A stretch of 64,000 nucleotides of DNA from Acinetobacter sp. HR7 (GTDB taxonomy: Bacteria; Pseudomonadota; Gammaproteobacteria; Pseudomonadales; Moraxellaceae), in assembly GCF_000773685.1 (NCBI RefSeq), contig NZ_JPQO01000215.1, positions 1 through 64,000 of the forward strand. Reading direction: 5' to 3'. Numbering within the stretch: the stretch's first letter is position 1; the number at the start of each line of letters is the position of its first letter. The notes beneath the pieces were generated by a model. That model made no database searches, was not told the DNA's origin, and saw nothing but the letters and a program-made list of their open reading frames with translations. Below are positions 1 through 8,783 of the stretch, in pieces. The translations under genes were made by a program, and so were the position numbers.

Positions 1-126
1 CTTAACTGACTGGCATTACCCATCGGGGGCTTTTTTCAATTTTAGACAAAATAAACTGATGAGAATAAAAACAAATCCCTCTTTATTCGGCATAATAAGT
101 GAAAACGAATTGAAGTGAGCTCCATC

Positions 127-672
127 ATGTTAACTGCGCAACAACAACTTTTTGTGCAAGCCCTAGAAGAACTGAATCTGGAACTGGTGAAAAAGCTCCT
201 GGCAGATGGACTCAATCCGAATTTTATTGATATGGAAAAAGGTCCAGCAATTTCAGTCTGGTCTGATGGCTTGTTTAAATGGTGGGAAGAAGTCTGTGAG
301 GCTTATGAAGCTGGACAGGCACTTTCTAGCGAAGAAAAACAGCAAAAACTGCAGGTGCATCTGGATATTCTGGATGCCCTGATCAAAGCTAAGGTCAATC
401 TGCATCTGTGGGATGCTGAAGAAATGTATGGCCCGCTTTGGGATGCCGCTAGCGCCGCCTGTGTACCTGCCGTGCAGCGACTGCTGGATGAAAAGGTCGA
501 TCCAAATACCAAAGATGAAGATGGTCTGACCATCCTGTCCTCGATCTGTGACCTGTTCTTTGATTGCGACTTTGATGAAGTGAACTGGGCCGAAGCGCTG
601 GAAGAGGAAAAACAGACTTTAGAATTGCTACGTAGCCGTGGCGCGAAAATGTCCAAGGAACTTGGAAAATAG
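127..672 (+). CDS. ankyrin-repeat-type protein
   Basis: A soluble protein of 181 residues with no signal peptide or membrane segment. Two stretches fit the ankyrin repeat pattern: an early one ending LLADGLNPNFID and a later one running from the alanine-rich DAASAACVPAVQRLLDEKV into DPNTKDEDG. Ankyrin repeats bind other proteins, but no partner can be named. The reading frame is also open from a GTG at 115. I prefer the ATG at 127 because GAAGTGAG lies seven bases before it. The gene is followed closely by an outer-membrane protein gene and dsbD on the same strand. The ankyrin call is firm at family level; function is unknown. Confidence 0.75.
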   Translation: MLTAQQQLFVQALEELNLELVKKLLADGLNPNFIDMEKGPAISVWSDGLFKWWEEVCEAYEAGQALSSEEKQQKLQVHLDILDALIKAKVNLHLWDAEEMYGPLWDAASAACVPAVQRLLDEKVDPNTKDEDGLTILSSICDLFFDCDFDEVNWAEALEEEKQTLELLRSRGAKMSKELGK

Positions 673-698
673 GCTAGGAATATAAAGAGTACGTATTT

Positions 699-1454
699 AT
701 GACAACATTGAAGACATTGGGTTTAGTGATGCTCGCGGGAGCAAGCATGCAGGCATTTGCAGCTGATTTTGCCTTTGACCGTCCGGGTACCGGTTTTAGT
801 ACCACAACCACTCCGGTAGGCCAACTGGCCTGGGAACAAGGATTGCCTTCTGCGACCTATCGTGAATCAGGTGACGTACATACCACTACACTTAATGCCG
901 ATATGTTGTTGCGTACTGGTTTAACCGACAGCTTGGAATTACAAATGGGCTGGGATGGTCCAAGCTGGGCTAAAGTCCGTGAGCATGGCGTAAAAGTTGA
1001 AGATGATGGTCTAGGCGATGTCAGCATTGGTCTGAAAAAAGCCATCAATCTGGATGATGAAAAACTGTCGATGGCTGTGCTGGCAGAAGCCGTGATTGCA
1101 ACCGGAAACCAGGGCTTTAGCAACGATGAAGATATCTACAGTCTGAGTTCAGCCGTAGCCTATCAGTACAGTGATTTGATCAATACATCCATTACCATGC
1201 GTTATGAATGGCAGGATGATCAATGGGCAGTGCAGGCTGTTCCAACCTTGGAATATAAAATTACCGATAAGCTCTCTGGTTTCTCGGAATTTGTCTATCG
1301 CAAGGCAGAAAGCCAGGACTATGAATATGGACTCGGTTCAGGTGTGATGTATGCACTAAATGACCGCGTGCAGCTGGATGCCAGTGTCGATGTTGACCTG
1401 AATGGTTCAGACAAGAGCTACAAGTCAGGACTGGGTGTTTCCTTCCTTTTCTAA
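699..1454 (+). CDS. outer-membrane beta-barrel protein, phenol MetA-pathway transporter-like
   Basis: A 251-residue protein with a clear Sec signal peptide: a positive start, a hydrophobic core LGLVMLAGASMQ and an AFA-ADF cleavage site near residue 21. The mature part is rich in alternating hydrophobic/polar strands and ends in phenylalanine (VSFLF), the usual C-terminal signal of Gram-negative beta-barrels. The overall look matches the family annotated as putative MetA-pathway of phenol degradation, whose substrate is rarely known. It is 26 bp after the ankyrin gene and 18 bp before dsbD, so the three may be cotranscribed. Family membership is by recall; a transport role for any particular compound is not supported. 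Confidence 0.6.
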   Translation: MTTLKTLGLVMLAGASMQAFAADFAFDRPGTGFSTTTTPVGQLAWEQGLPSATYRESGDVHTTTLNADMLLRTGLTDSLELQMGWDGPSWAKVREHGVKVEDDGLGDVSIGLKKAINLDDEKLSMAVLAEAVIATGNQGFSNDEDIYSLSSAVAYQYSDLINTSITMRYEWQDDQWAVQAVPTLEYKITDKLSGFSEFVYRKAESQDYEYGLGSGVMYALNDRVQLDASVDVDLNGSDKSYKSGLGVSFLF

Positions 1455-1472
1455 GGACAGCAAGCCATTACC

Positions 1473-3299
1473 ATGGATGTGAGCAAACTGAAAAGCTGGT
1501 TTCATTCTGGCTGCCGGATTTTATTCAGCGGCCTGCTGCTGAGTACTATAGTACAGGCAGAAGCATCGTTGCTATCTCCGGAGCAAGCTTTCCCATTCAC
1601 GGTGATTTCTACCAGTGCGCAGCAGGCGGAACTAAGCTGGGATATTCCTGATAATTATTACCTCTATCAGCATAAGGTTGAAGTCCAGCAGGGTGGTCAG
1701 ACCCTGCGGTTAAACCTGCCACCTGCTGAGGACCTGCATGATGATAATTACGGCCAAACCAAGGTTTATTATCAGCAACTCAAATTCACTATTCCAACCG
1801 AGGCTTCGCAAAGCTATCGGGTCAGCTGGCAAGGCTGTGCTAAAGATCGTCTCTGCTATCCACCACAAAGCATCGAGTTTAAAACTGATTTGTCCGGCCT
1901 GGTGCAATATCTACCCGCCGAGACAACACAAAAACGCTTACTGGATTTCAACAGTTCAGCAGTTGAGCAAAATACCCTTCTTGACAGTACTGAAGCAGAA
2001 CGTACGGATCAGCCTCTCAGCAGTAATCTCAATGACACGGATGCAGTCGCCAAGGATCAGAAATGGTCAGCACGTCTGGCGGAAAACTCGCTGGCATATA
2101 GCCTGTTGTTATTCTTTGGTTTAGGCATGTTGCTGGCCTTTACCCCATGTTCCCTGCCAATGATTCCAATCTTGACCTCATTGATTGTGAGGGATCGACG
2201 TGGTTTACAGGCCTGGATGATTGCCTTGAGTTTTGTCATCAGCATGGCGCTGGTTTATGCGGTATTGGGCCTGATCGCGTCATCTGCCGGACTGAATTTT
2301 CAGCGCTGGTTACAGCAGCCGGCAACTTTAATTGCTTTTAGTTTGCTATTTGTGGTGTTTGCTCTGAACCTGTTTGGCCTGTTTGAAATCAAGCTGCCAC
2401 AGCGACTGGTGCATCAACTGGATCGGGTACAGGCGATGCAGCAGGGTGGCACCTTGGTGAGTGCCAGTATCATGGGGATGGTATCAGCACTTCTGGTCGG
2501 GCCATGTATGACCGCACCATTGGCAGGTGCTTTGTTATTTATTTCCCAGACCCAGAGTCAATGGCAGGGAGCTTTGCTATTGTTTACTTTGGGTTTTGGC
2601 ATGGGTACGCCGTTGCTGCTAGCCAGTGTTTTAGGTTCACGTATTTTGCCACGAGCTGGACACTGGATGAATCAGATCAAGGTGCTATTTGCTTTTATCA
2701 TGCTGGCACTGGCGCTGTATTTTATCCGTCCGCTGATTTCTGAAGCGGCTTTGCAATGGCTGTCACTCGGGCTAGGCTTAAGCTTTGTGGCTTATCTGTT
2801 GGCATGCCTGTTTTGGAAAAATACCGGACTGCGATGGCTGTATATCATTAGTCTCGTGATTGCTGTGCCTTATATTGGCTATAGCCAGTATCAGCACAGC
2901 CAGCGATTTTTTGTCGAGACCAGTCCGCAGCAGGCCAACTGGCATATTGCCCAGACTGGGGCAGAATTTGAAAAGTTACTGGATGCTGTACCAAAAGGGC
3001 AAAAAGTTATTATTGATGTCTATGCCGACTGGTGTGTGGCCTGCCAGCCGATTGAACAGCGTATTTTAAAATCTAATAATGTGCAGGCGGCTTTGGCACC
3101 GTATTTCCTGATCAAGCTGGATCTCAGCCATTATGATGCAACCCATCAATCACTATTAAACCAATGGGAAATTTTAGGGCCACCAACGTATTTATTCTTA
3201 AATACGGAACAGCAGGAAGTGCGTAACCTGCGTTTGACCGGAGCATTTACTGAAAAAGAATTGCTGGCCCAGCTACAGCGTTTTGAACAGTCAAATTAA
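1473..3299 (+). CDS. dsbD: thiol:disulfide interchange protein DsbD
   Basis: Moves reducing power from cytoplasmic thioredoxin across the inner membrane to periplasmic thiol proteins such as DsbC. All three modules are visible in 608 residues. The N-terminal periplasmic domain follows a signal peptide and has the cysteine pair C122/C128 (CAKDRLC). The central membrane domain has about eight helices and the exchange cysteines C226 (FTPCSLP) and C345 (GPCMTAP). The C-terminal thioredoxin-like domain has C521/C524 in WCVAC. It is a little longer than the E. coli protein (about 565), mainly through a linker after the first domain. All six redox cysteines are present, so it should be functional. 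An AAGGA lies about 13 bases before the chosen ATG. Confidence 0.95.
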   Translation: MDVSKLKSWFHSGCRILFSGLLLSTIVQAEASLLSPEQAFPFTVISTSAQQAELSWDIPDNYYLYQHKVEVQQGGQTLRLNLPPAEDLHDDNYGQTKVYYQQLKFTIPTEASQSYRVSWQGCAKDRLCYPPQSIEFKTDLSGLVQYLPAETTQKRLLDFNSSAVEQNTLLDSTEAERTDQPLSSNLNDTDAVAKDQKWSARLAENSLAYSLLLFFGLGMLLAFTPCSLPMIPILTSLIVRDRRGLQAWMIALSFVISMALVYAVLGLIASSAGLNFQRWLQQPATLIAFSLLFVVFALNLFGLFEIKLPQRLVHQLDRVQAMQQGGTLVSASIMGMVSALLVGPCMTAPLAGALLFISQTQSQWQGALLLFTLGFGMGTPLLLASVLGSRILPRAGHWMNQIKVLFAFIMLALALYFIRPLISEAALQWLSLGLGLSFVAYLLACLFWKNTGLRWLYIISLVIAVPYIGYSQYQHSQRFFVETSPQQANWHIAQTGAEFEKLLDAVPKGQKVIIDVYADWCVACQPIEQRILKSNNVQAALAPYFLIKLDLSHYDATHQSLLNQWEILGPPTYLFLNTEQQEVRNLRLTGAFTEKELLAQLQRFEQSN

Positions 3300-3329
3300 G
3301 CTTAGAGATAACCGTAAAGCCTAAAAAAC

Positions 3330-4538
3330 TTAAGCGGAATCAGGATGTAATTGAGTGCTGTTTTCAAAGGACTGGTTATATGCTTTGACCAGATTTCGAC
3401 CACAGGCTTTGGCCTGATACAAGGCCTTGTCTGCTTGACTCAGCAGCTGTTGAGGACGTAGATTCGGACTGGAGAGAGCAATCCCAAAACTTGCTGTCAC
3501 CGGAATACGTTCGCCTTCATCGCTAAAGATTTCAATCTGCTGGATCGCAGCACGGCAGCGTTCTGCCACCTGACGGGCTTTTTCCAGATTGGAGTTTTTC
3601 AGCACCAGAATAAATTCTTCTCCACCAAAACGCCCGACCACATCACTTTCACGCAGCAATTGAGTCAGTACATGACTGACCCGAATCAGGGTTTCATCAC
3701 CTTTGTCATGACCATAGTGGTCATTAATTTTCTTGAAATGATCCAGATCCAGTAACACCAGTGCATAGCTTTCCGGTGTTTGATTATTTAGTGCATCCAG
3801 ACACTGGTTGATGCTGCGGCGGTTAAACAGGTTGGTCAACGGATCAATCTGGCTCAGGTGCTGGATCAGTTTTTCGCGATGCCGCCATTGACTGAGCAGA
3901 ATTTCAAATAGCACCAGACAGATGGCAAGAATTGGCAGAATAAAATAAAACATGGATGCCAGCCAGAAACCATTAAAAAAGAGTTTCTCTTCAATGGTAA
4001 ACACAGGGGCATAAGCCAGCTGATTGGTATAACTTAAATAACCACAGACTGTCAGAAAAATAGAGGCCGGAATCAGCATGCTATAGACCAGCACACGAGG
4101 GAAGAGGACCAAACCTACAGTGACCAGACTAACATAAGCAATCATGGAAACCGGACTCACCACCCCGACCACATAGGCATCACGGCAGAGAGAAAAGACA
4201 AATATTCCAATCGCAAAGAAGGGCAGATAGCGCTCAACCTGAAGGTTGTTGCGGAACTTATAGCAAGGATAGATCAGGAAAATCAGAATCAGCAGAAAGA
4301 TGCTATTGGTACTGACCTGTTGTCGCACGATACTGGTATCGACATATTGCCAGTATTGTGGATTCAGTAGAACAAAGATATCCCAGATAAGCCAGCTCAC
4401 ATGAATGCCACAACCGAGCGCTAGCATGAGGATGCATTTTTTTAAAACTCCCCAATTCATCACCACTTCATCTTCGACCAGATACTTGGTGATTTTGTGC
4501 TTAAAAATAGCCTGCGTGGCGGGTGAAACGGGCTTCAT
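3330..4538 (-). CDS. membrane-bound diguanylate cyclase (GGDEF domain)
   Basis: Predicted to make the second messenger cyclic di-GMP from two GTP at the inner membrane. The first 230 residues hold about six hydrophobic helices forming a membrane sensor region of no family I can name with confidence. The C-terminal 165 residues are a GGDEF domain with the active-site motif GRFGGEEF and, five residues before GGEEF, the RESD sequence that fits the RxxD product-inhibition site. Catalysis and feedback inhibition both look intact. It converges on dsbD with 30 bp between the stops. A later in-frame Met at residue 27 (codon at 4460) is an alternative start. No EAL domain is present. Confidence 0.88.
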   Translation of the reverse strand: MKPVSPATQAIFKHKITKYLVEDEVVMNWGVLKKCILMLALGCGIHVSWLIWDIFVLLNPQYWQYVDTSIVRQQVSTNSIFLLILIFLIYPCYKFRNNLQVERYLPFFAIGIFVFSLCRDAYVVGVVSPVSMIAYVSLVTVGLVLFPRVLVYSMLIPASIFLTVCGYLSYTNQLAYAPVFTIEEKLFFNGFWLASMFYFILPILAICLVLFEILLSQWRHREKLIQHLSQIDPLTNLFNRRSINQCLDALNNQTPESYALVLLDLDHFKKINDHYGHDKGDETLIRVSHVLTQLLRESDVVGRFGGEEFILVLKNSNLEKARQVAERCRAAIQQIEIFSDEGERIPVTASFGIALSSPNLRPQQLLSQADKALYQAKACGRNLVKAYNQSFENSTQLHPDSA

Positions 4539-4814
4539 ACAAAGCGGATTCCCACAATAACCCAGTATGAAAATAACTGGCTAGAATTATGAATATGTTT
4601 TTATATCTGATAGTTAAGATAACAGGATTATGGTAAAAAGAGAATGTGTGAATTTTGTCCACAAGGGTCATTTTTCGCTTGTATGTAACCTAAAATGATA
4701 GGTGAATGCTAAGCCTGTAACAGGATAGAAAGCAGTTTGTAATATTTTTAGCGTTTTCTGAAATTTGCCGAATGGAAAATTTTTTCTATCCTGAAGATGG
4801 AGCGGGTAAACAAA

Positions 4815-5726
4815 TCAGTCTTGATCGAGACGATGGGCAAAGTCGGCAAGCTCAGCTAAGGCTTGGCGTGCCTCCTCAAACCAGGCGCTAAACATCTGGA
4901 AGTTATGCCACATGCCGGTATAGAGTTTGAATTCGACATGCACGCCCGCTTCCTCAGCCTTGTCACGTAGGCGCTGGGCATCATCCATCAGGATTTCCTT
5001 GGAACCAACCTGAATCAGCATCGGCGGCAAACCGCTTAAGTCAGCAAAATAGGGGGAAACTTCCGGATCACTCGGATCGACTGAAGATGGTAGGTAATAC
5101 CCAATTCCGGTTTCTAGTGCATCGATCGAGAGTAGGGCATCATGAACCTGGTTATAACGCAGGGATTCACTGGTCAGGGTCAGATCAACAAAGGGTGACA
5201 TCAGGATTAGCCCGCTCGGCAATGGTAACCCCAGATCTTTGAGCTTTAAGGCCAAGGTAAGAGCCAGATTGGCACCACAGGAATCTCCAGACAGAATGAT
5301 GTCTTTGGCCTGAATGCCCTGATCAAGGAGTTCCGTATACACCTGAAAGAGGGCATCCGATGCTGCCGGATAAGGCGCTTCCGGCGCCAGTGGGTAATCG
5401 ACATGCAGCACCTGCATCTGAGTACGGGCTGCAATCTGGGTCATAAAAGCACGATGGGTATTCAGCGAACCAGCAAAGAAAGCTCCCCCATGGATATGAA
5501 AAATTAGCTGGGTCGCCTCACTTTGCGGTTTGATTTCTTCAGCATTTAAACCCGCCAGTTTCAGAGAACGGATCTGAACATTTTTGTCCTGTGGAAACAG
5601 TTTGCACAGTTGTTCCAGGGCTTTGCGCTGGGTGGTAGGTGGGAGATTAAACTGGCTCGGTTTGCGAATTGTAGTTTTAAGAAAAGCTTCTGTAATCAAT
5701 TGTTTCGTAAGGGGGCTCATCTTCAT
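4815..5726 (-). CDS. alpha/beta hydrolase, hormone-sensitive-lipase family esterase
   Basis: A 303-residue carboxylesterase-type enzyme of the HSL family, probably cytoplasmic since no signal peptide is seen. The oxyanion-hole motif HGGAFFAGS and nucleophile elbow GDSCGANLA are present. The likely catalytic Asp lies in SKEILMDDAQ and the catalytic His in MWHNFQMF. These enzymes hydrolyse short to medium acyl esters; the actual substrate is not shown. The gene stands alone, with a 276-bp gap to the cyclase gene on the same strand and a divergent DUF2147 gene on the other side. Two starts are possible, ATG at 5726 or the third codon at 5720; GGAAAG lies just before them. Confidence 0.87.
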   Translation of the reverse strand: MKMSPLTKQLITEAFLKTTIRKPSQFNLPPTTQRKALEQLCKLFPQDKNVQIRSLKLAGLNAEEIKPQSEATQLIFHIHGGAFFAGSLNTHRAFMTQIAARTQMQVLHVDYPLAPEAPYPAASDALFQVYTELLDQGIQAKDIILSGDSCGANLALTLALKLKDLGLPLPSGLILMSPFVDLTLTSESLRYNQVHDALLSIDALETGIGYYLPSSVDPSDPEVSPYFADLSGLPPMLIQVGSKEILMDDAQRLRDKAEEAGVHVEFKLYTGMWHNFQMFSAWFEEARQALAELADFAHRLDQD

Positions 5727-5883
5727 TTTCTTTCCATCTTTTTATGTTTCCATTGGTCTTGTGAGTTATTTACCAACAATATTTACAAGGTTACACTAAA
5801 CGGTCACGTGCAAAAATTGATAAATTGTTGTGACTTAATTAATACTACAACAGTCTAATCACAGACTAGGGAAAGAAACAAAA

Positions 5884-6321
5884 ATGAAAAAGATAGCGCT
5901 TGTGTTAGGATTACTGGGTTTAAGTGCATTGGCGAATGCTGCAGATCCATTAAATGGAACACTCTGGAAAACGATTGATGACAAAACCAAACAGCCAAAA
6001 GCGATTGTGAAATTTACCGAGCAAAGCAACGGTACTTTAAGTGCGAGCATCCAGAAAGTGTTAACGAAAGGTGAGGAAAATGCCTGCACCACTTGTGAAG
6101 GCCCATACCATAACAAATCGCTGAAAGGTTTAACAATTGTAAAAGGCCTGAAAAATGTTGGCGGTACAGAATATGACAGCGGTTCGATTCTGGATCCAAA
6201 AACAGGCAAGACTTATAAACTAAAAGGTCAACTGACAGATGGTGGCAAGAAGCTTGAATTACGTGGCTTCATCGGTGTAGCTGCACTAGGCCGTAACCAG
6301 ACCTGGATTCGCGCGAACTAA
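5884..6321 (+). CDS. DUF2147 family secreted protein
   Basis: A small exported protein of 145 residues. Signal peptide MKKIALVLGLLGLSALANA is followed by a predicted cleavage before ADP. The mature part begins with LNGTLWKTIDDKTKQPKAIV, the typical opening of DUF2147 proteins, and holds two cysteines in ACTTCEGP. The family is common in Proteobacteria and has a lipocalin-like small barrel; its role is not established. The gene is monocistronic, bounded by a divergent esterase gene and a bidirectional terminator. The start is supported by GGGAAAG about ten bases upstream. Confidence 0.82.
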   Translation: MKKIALVLGLLGLSALANAADPLNGTLWKTIDDKTKQPKAIVKFTEQSNGTLSASIQKVLTKGEENACTTCEGPYHNKSLKGLTIVKGLKNVGGTEYDSGSILDPKTGKTYKLKGQLTDGGKKLELRGFIGVAALGRNQTWIRAN

Positions 6322-6341
6322 TCTTTTGCTAGCATTCATTT

Positions 6342-6370
6342 AAAAGCCTGACATCGATCAGGCTTTTTTT
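6342..6370. terminator. bidirectional intrinsic terminator between DUF2147 and ArsC-like genes
   Basis: A perfect 10-bp stem (AAAAGCCTGA / TCAGGCTTTT) with loop CATCGA is followed by a T run, and preceded by A residues that serve the other strand. It sits between two convergent stop codons. Confidence 0.9.
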
Positions 6371-6390
6371 ATTTTTCAAATTTGAATTTT

Positions 6391-6741
6391 TTATTTTTTC
6401 AGCGCCTGATAGGCGGCTTCATCAAAGCCGGCAATATAAGCTGCACCTGTATTGAGGATTGGACGTTTGATCAGACTGGTATGGGTGGTGAGTGCCTGAA
6501 TCAGATTCTCTTCACTAGCTAAGGCAGTTTGTTGTTCTTCTTCGCTGAGTTTGTGCCAGGTCGTGCCTTTTTTATTCAGTACCACATCCTGACCTAAGGC
6601 ATCTAGCCAGGTTTTTACGGTTTCAGCATCAATACCTTGTTTTTTATAGTCATGGAATTCATAGCTCAGACCGAGTTCAGTCAGCAGGTCAAAGGCTTTT
6701 TTCATGGAGTTGCAGTTTTTAATACCATAAATTTTTAACAT
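6391..6741 (-). CDS. ArsC/Spx/YffB family thioredoxin-fold protein
   Basis: A 116-residue thioredoxin-fold protein like E. coli YffB and the ArsC/Spx family. It starts MLKIYGIKNCNSMKKA, where the single Cys (C10) is the position of the arsenate-reductase active Cys. Further family traits are the YEFHDYKKQGID segment and the C-terminal LIKRPILNTG, with the conserved RP. YffB-type proteins bind glutathione and may be thiol-dependent reductases; arsenate reduction is not implied. The frame extends to a GTG at 6750, but AGGTGA is correctly placed five bases before the ATG at 6741. No ars genes are nearby. Confidence 0.85.
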   Translation of the reverse strand: MLKIYGIKNCNSMKKAFDLLTELGLSYEFHDYKKQGIDAETVKTWLDALGQDVVLNKKGTTWHKLSEEEQQTALASEENLIQALTTHTSLIKRPILNTGAAYIAGFDEAAYQALKK

Positions 6742-6944
6742 CTTGATCACCTATCGTTTCTCTGCCGATAGCTTAGCGAAATTTGTTAAACAGGCATATG
6801 ACTGTGAATTTAGAGATATAAAAATTTACCTGAAAAAAGAGCAGAGGAGCGCGCTGTCATCAGACTGACACCTTGATCAAGCAAAATAGCGATAAGAGTA
6901 AAGAAGTTGAATCAAACAATGGGAAAAAATTTCAGGTACCACAA

Positions 6945-7094
6945 TGAGAAAACCCGCATCCAATCTTCCTGATTATGCGGGTCTCATCTTAACGTCCGTT
7001 GTCACATCCATGAAAACAAGCTATATCTAGTTTGTTTTTTAATTCTTCCTACGGCGTCCTGTCCTTTTGTTGTCATCCTGACATGTCCCTGTGC
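6945..7094 (-). ncRNA. candidate small RNA downstream of crc
   Basis: Inference from signals only. On the minus strand a promoter-like pair (see 7101-7128) is followed about 115 bases later by an 8-bp hairpin (ACCCGCAT at 6952-6959 with ATGCGGGT at 6975-6982). On the minus strand this hairpin runs into TTTTCTC. The implied transcript of about 150 nt carries no convincing reading frame. It has A- and CA-rich stretches (GACAACAAAAGG, AAAAAACAAAC) that could be single-stranded Hfq-type sites. The same hairpin could instead simply terminate crc read-through. The terminator U-tract is short, so the call is tentative. Confidence 0.33.
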
Positions 7095-7100
7095 CGTGTG

Positions 7101-7128
7101 ACTATAATGCTATGGATGCGATTGTAAA
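7101..7128 (-). promoter_or_regulatory. candidate sigma70 promoter for the small RNA
   Basis: On the minus strand TTTACA (7123-7128) and TATAGT (7101-7106) are separated by 16 bases, each matching the consensus at five of six positions. A perfect TATAAT (7103-7108) also reads on the plus strand, with CTGACA 19 bases before it, so the site could fire either way. Confidence 0.4.
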
Positions 7129-7155
7129 AATAGCTGGAAATACCGTATTGTTTTG

Positions 7156-7193
7156 TAAGTCATCATGACTTATTGAGTGAACGATTGTTCACT
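7156..7193. repeat. two tandem perfect palindromes
   Basis: TAAGTCATCATGACTTA (7156-7172) is an 8+1+8 palindrome. Three bases on, AGTGAAC and GTTCACT (7176-7182 and 7187-7193) flank GATT. Neither is followed by a T run on either strand, so they look more like protein-binding operators than terminators. The second resembles TetR-family operators in size and symmetry. No regulator gene adjoins them; crc ends 15 bp away. Confidence 0.55.
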
Positions 7194-7207
7194 AAGTGTA
7201 AAGCGTG

Positions 7208-8029
7208 TTAATCTAGCTTATAGTCAATAATCACTGGAGCATGGTCGCTAAACCATTCATCTTTATAGACCCAAGCATTCACCGTACGTACTTTCCAGTC
7301 TGGCGAGCAGGCTTGATAGTCAATTCGCCAGCCTACGTTTTTAGCCCGAGCCTGACCACGGTTCGACCACCATGAATATAGCTCTGCTTCCTTACGCACC
7401 TCACGGAAAGTATCGACATAACCTAATTCGTAATAAATATGATCCAGCCAGGCACGTTCATGTGGTAAGCAGCCGGAAGCTTTCTGGTTGCCTGACCAGT
7501 TTTTAATGTCGATACGTTTATGCACGATGTTGTAGTCACCGCAGACAATGATAGATTTATCTTCATCCCGCCACTGTTTCAGGATCTTTTTATATTCTTC
7601 CAGAAAGTGGTCTTTGCGCGCCTGAGCCTCTTCACCCGATGAACCGGAGGGTAGGTATAAAGAACAGATATAGGCAGGTTTATCCAGGCCCAGATCAAAT
7701 TCTGCCGAGATAAAGCGGCCTTGAGAATCTGCCAGTTCAAAACCCAGACCATCGGTAATGGAAACAAAAGGCAGGCGGCTATAAATCGCTGTACCGGCAT
7801 AGCCAGGACGCTCTGCCGGGAACAGGTGTGTATACCAGCCTTCAGGCTTGAATTTATCGGTCCACTGCGCATGGGTAATTCGGCTTTCTTGCATGCAAAT
7901 CACGTCAGCATCCGATTTTTCCATCCATTCCAGCAGGCCTTTGGTCACGGATGAACGTAAGCCGTTGACATTAATTGAAACGACACGAAGAATTTTTTGA
8001 TCACCTGGATAGCTACTCTTTGGTATCAT
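7208..8029 (-). CDS. crc: Crc / exonuclease III family protein (catabolite repression control homologue)
   Basis: A 273-residue protein of the exonuclease-endonuclease-phosphatase fold. Its place divergent from pyrE is the position of crc in Pseudomonas, where Crc works with Hfq to block translation of catabolic mRNAs. Unlike Pseudomonas Crc as I recall it, this protein keeps the exonuclease III active-site set: Asn in SINVNGL, Glu in MQESRI, Asp and Asn in GDYNIVH, Asp in WRIDYQ and the Asp-His pair in FSDHAP. It may therefore be an active AP endonuclease/exonuclease, a Crc, or both. The frame extends to a TTG at 8035 with AAGG six bases before it; I chose the ATG at 8029. The intergenic space to pyrE is only about 40 bp. 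Confidence 0.72.
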   Translation of the reverse strand: MIPKSSYPGDQKILRVVSINVNGLRSSVTKGLLEWMEKSDADVICMQESRITHAQWTDKFKPEGWYTHLFPAERPGYAGTAIYSRLPFVSITDGLGFELADSQGRFISAEFDLGLDKPAYICSLYLPSGSSGEEAQARKDHFLEEYKKILKQWRDEDKSIIVCGDYNIVHKRIDIKNWSGNQKASGCLPHERAWLDHIYYELGYVDTFREVRKEAELYSWWSNRGQARAKNVGWRIDYQACSPDWKVRTVNAWVYKDEWFSDHAPVIIDYKLD

Positions 8030-8069
8030 GCGCAAGTCTTACCTTAATTAATGGATTTAGGAGCACCTC

Positions 8070-8720
8070 ATGTCAACGCCAGCTCAGTTTAACCCGCAAG
8101 CTTTTATCGAACTCGCATTATCACGCGGTGTGCTTAAATTTGGTGAGTTTACTTTAAAATCAGGTCGTGTGAGTCCTTATTTTTTTAATGCGGGTTTGTT
8201 GAATGATGGTGAAGCCTTGTCGCTACTGGCTTCTGGCTATGCAGCAAAATTGGTGGAATGTGACAATGTCGAAGTGATCTTTGGCCCTGCATATAAAGGC
8301 ATTCCATTTGTTGCAGCAACTGCTGTGGCATTATCACAAAATCATGGCGTGAGTGTGCCATGGGGGTTTAACCGTAAAGAAGCCAAAGATCATGGTGAAG
8401 GCGGCGTGTTGGTCGGTGCTGCGGTACAAGGTAAAAAAGTCTGGATCATTGATGATGTGATTACTGCAGGTACTGCGATTCGTGAAGTGGTAACCATCCT
8501 GAAAAATGCTGGTGCGCAAATTGCGGGTGTACTGGTAGCACTAGACCGTCAGGAAAAAGGCCAAGGTGAACTGTCTGCAATTCAGGAAGTGCAAAAAGAA
8601 CTGGAAATTCCAGTGCATGCACTGATCACAATGAAAGACCTGATGGATTATCTAGATGCGAAAGACGATAAAGAAGCGCTGGCAAAAATGGAAGCATACC
8701 GTGTGAAATATGGTATCTAA
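8070..8720 (+). CDS. pyrE: orotate phosphoribosyltransferase
   Basis: Joins orotate to PRPP to give orotidine 5'-monophosphate, the fifth step of UMP synthesis, in the cytoplasm. It has 216 residues, the normal length. The PRPP-binding loop is [13 protein letters not shown] (about residues 128-140). The N-terminal [19 protein letters not shown] is typical of the family. AGGAGCAC lies a few bases before the ATG. The gene is monocistronic, ending at a strong terminator, and diverges from the Crc-like gene. Confidence 0.97.
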   Translation: MSTPAQFNPQAFIELALSRGVLKFGEFTLKSGRVSPYFFNAGLLNDGEALSLLASGYAAKLVECDNVEVIFGPAYKGIPFVAATAVALSQNHGVSVPWGFNRKEAKDHGEGGVLVGAAVQGKKVWIIDDVITAGTAIREVVTILKNAGAQIAGVLVALDRQEKGQGELSAIQEVQKELEIPVHALITMKDLMDYLDAKDDKEALAKMEAYRVKYGI

Positions 8721-8747
8721 GATTTCTTAGTTCTTAGAGAGTCATAG

Positions 8748-8773
8748 AAAGGAAGCGAAAGCTTCCTTTTTTT
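8748..8773 (+). terminator. intrinsic terminator of pyrE
   Basis: The stem AAAGGAAGC / GCTTCCTTT has a GAAA tetraloop and is followed by a run of T. The A run on its left also lets it act for the converging DUF3565 gene. Confidence 0.9.
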
Positions 8774-8783
8774 GTTTTTAATT

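Noticed and set aside
1-60. Terminator of a gene to the left (CGGGGGCTTTTTT)
   Set aside because: The T run is present but a complete stem could not be formed from the bases in view, so it is not listed.
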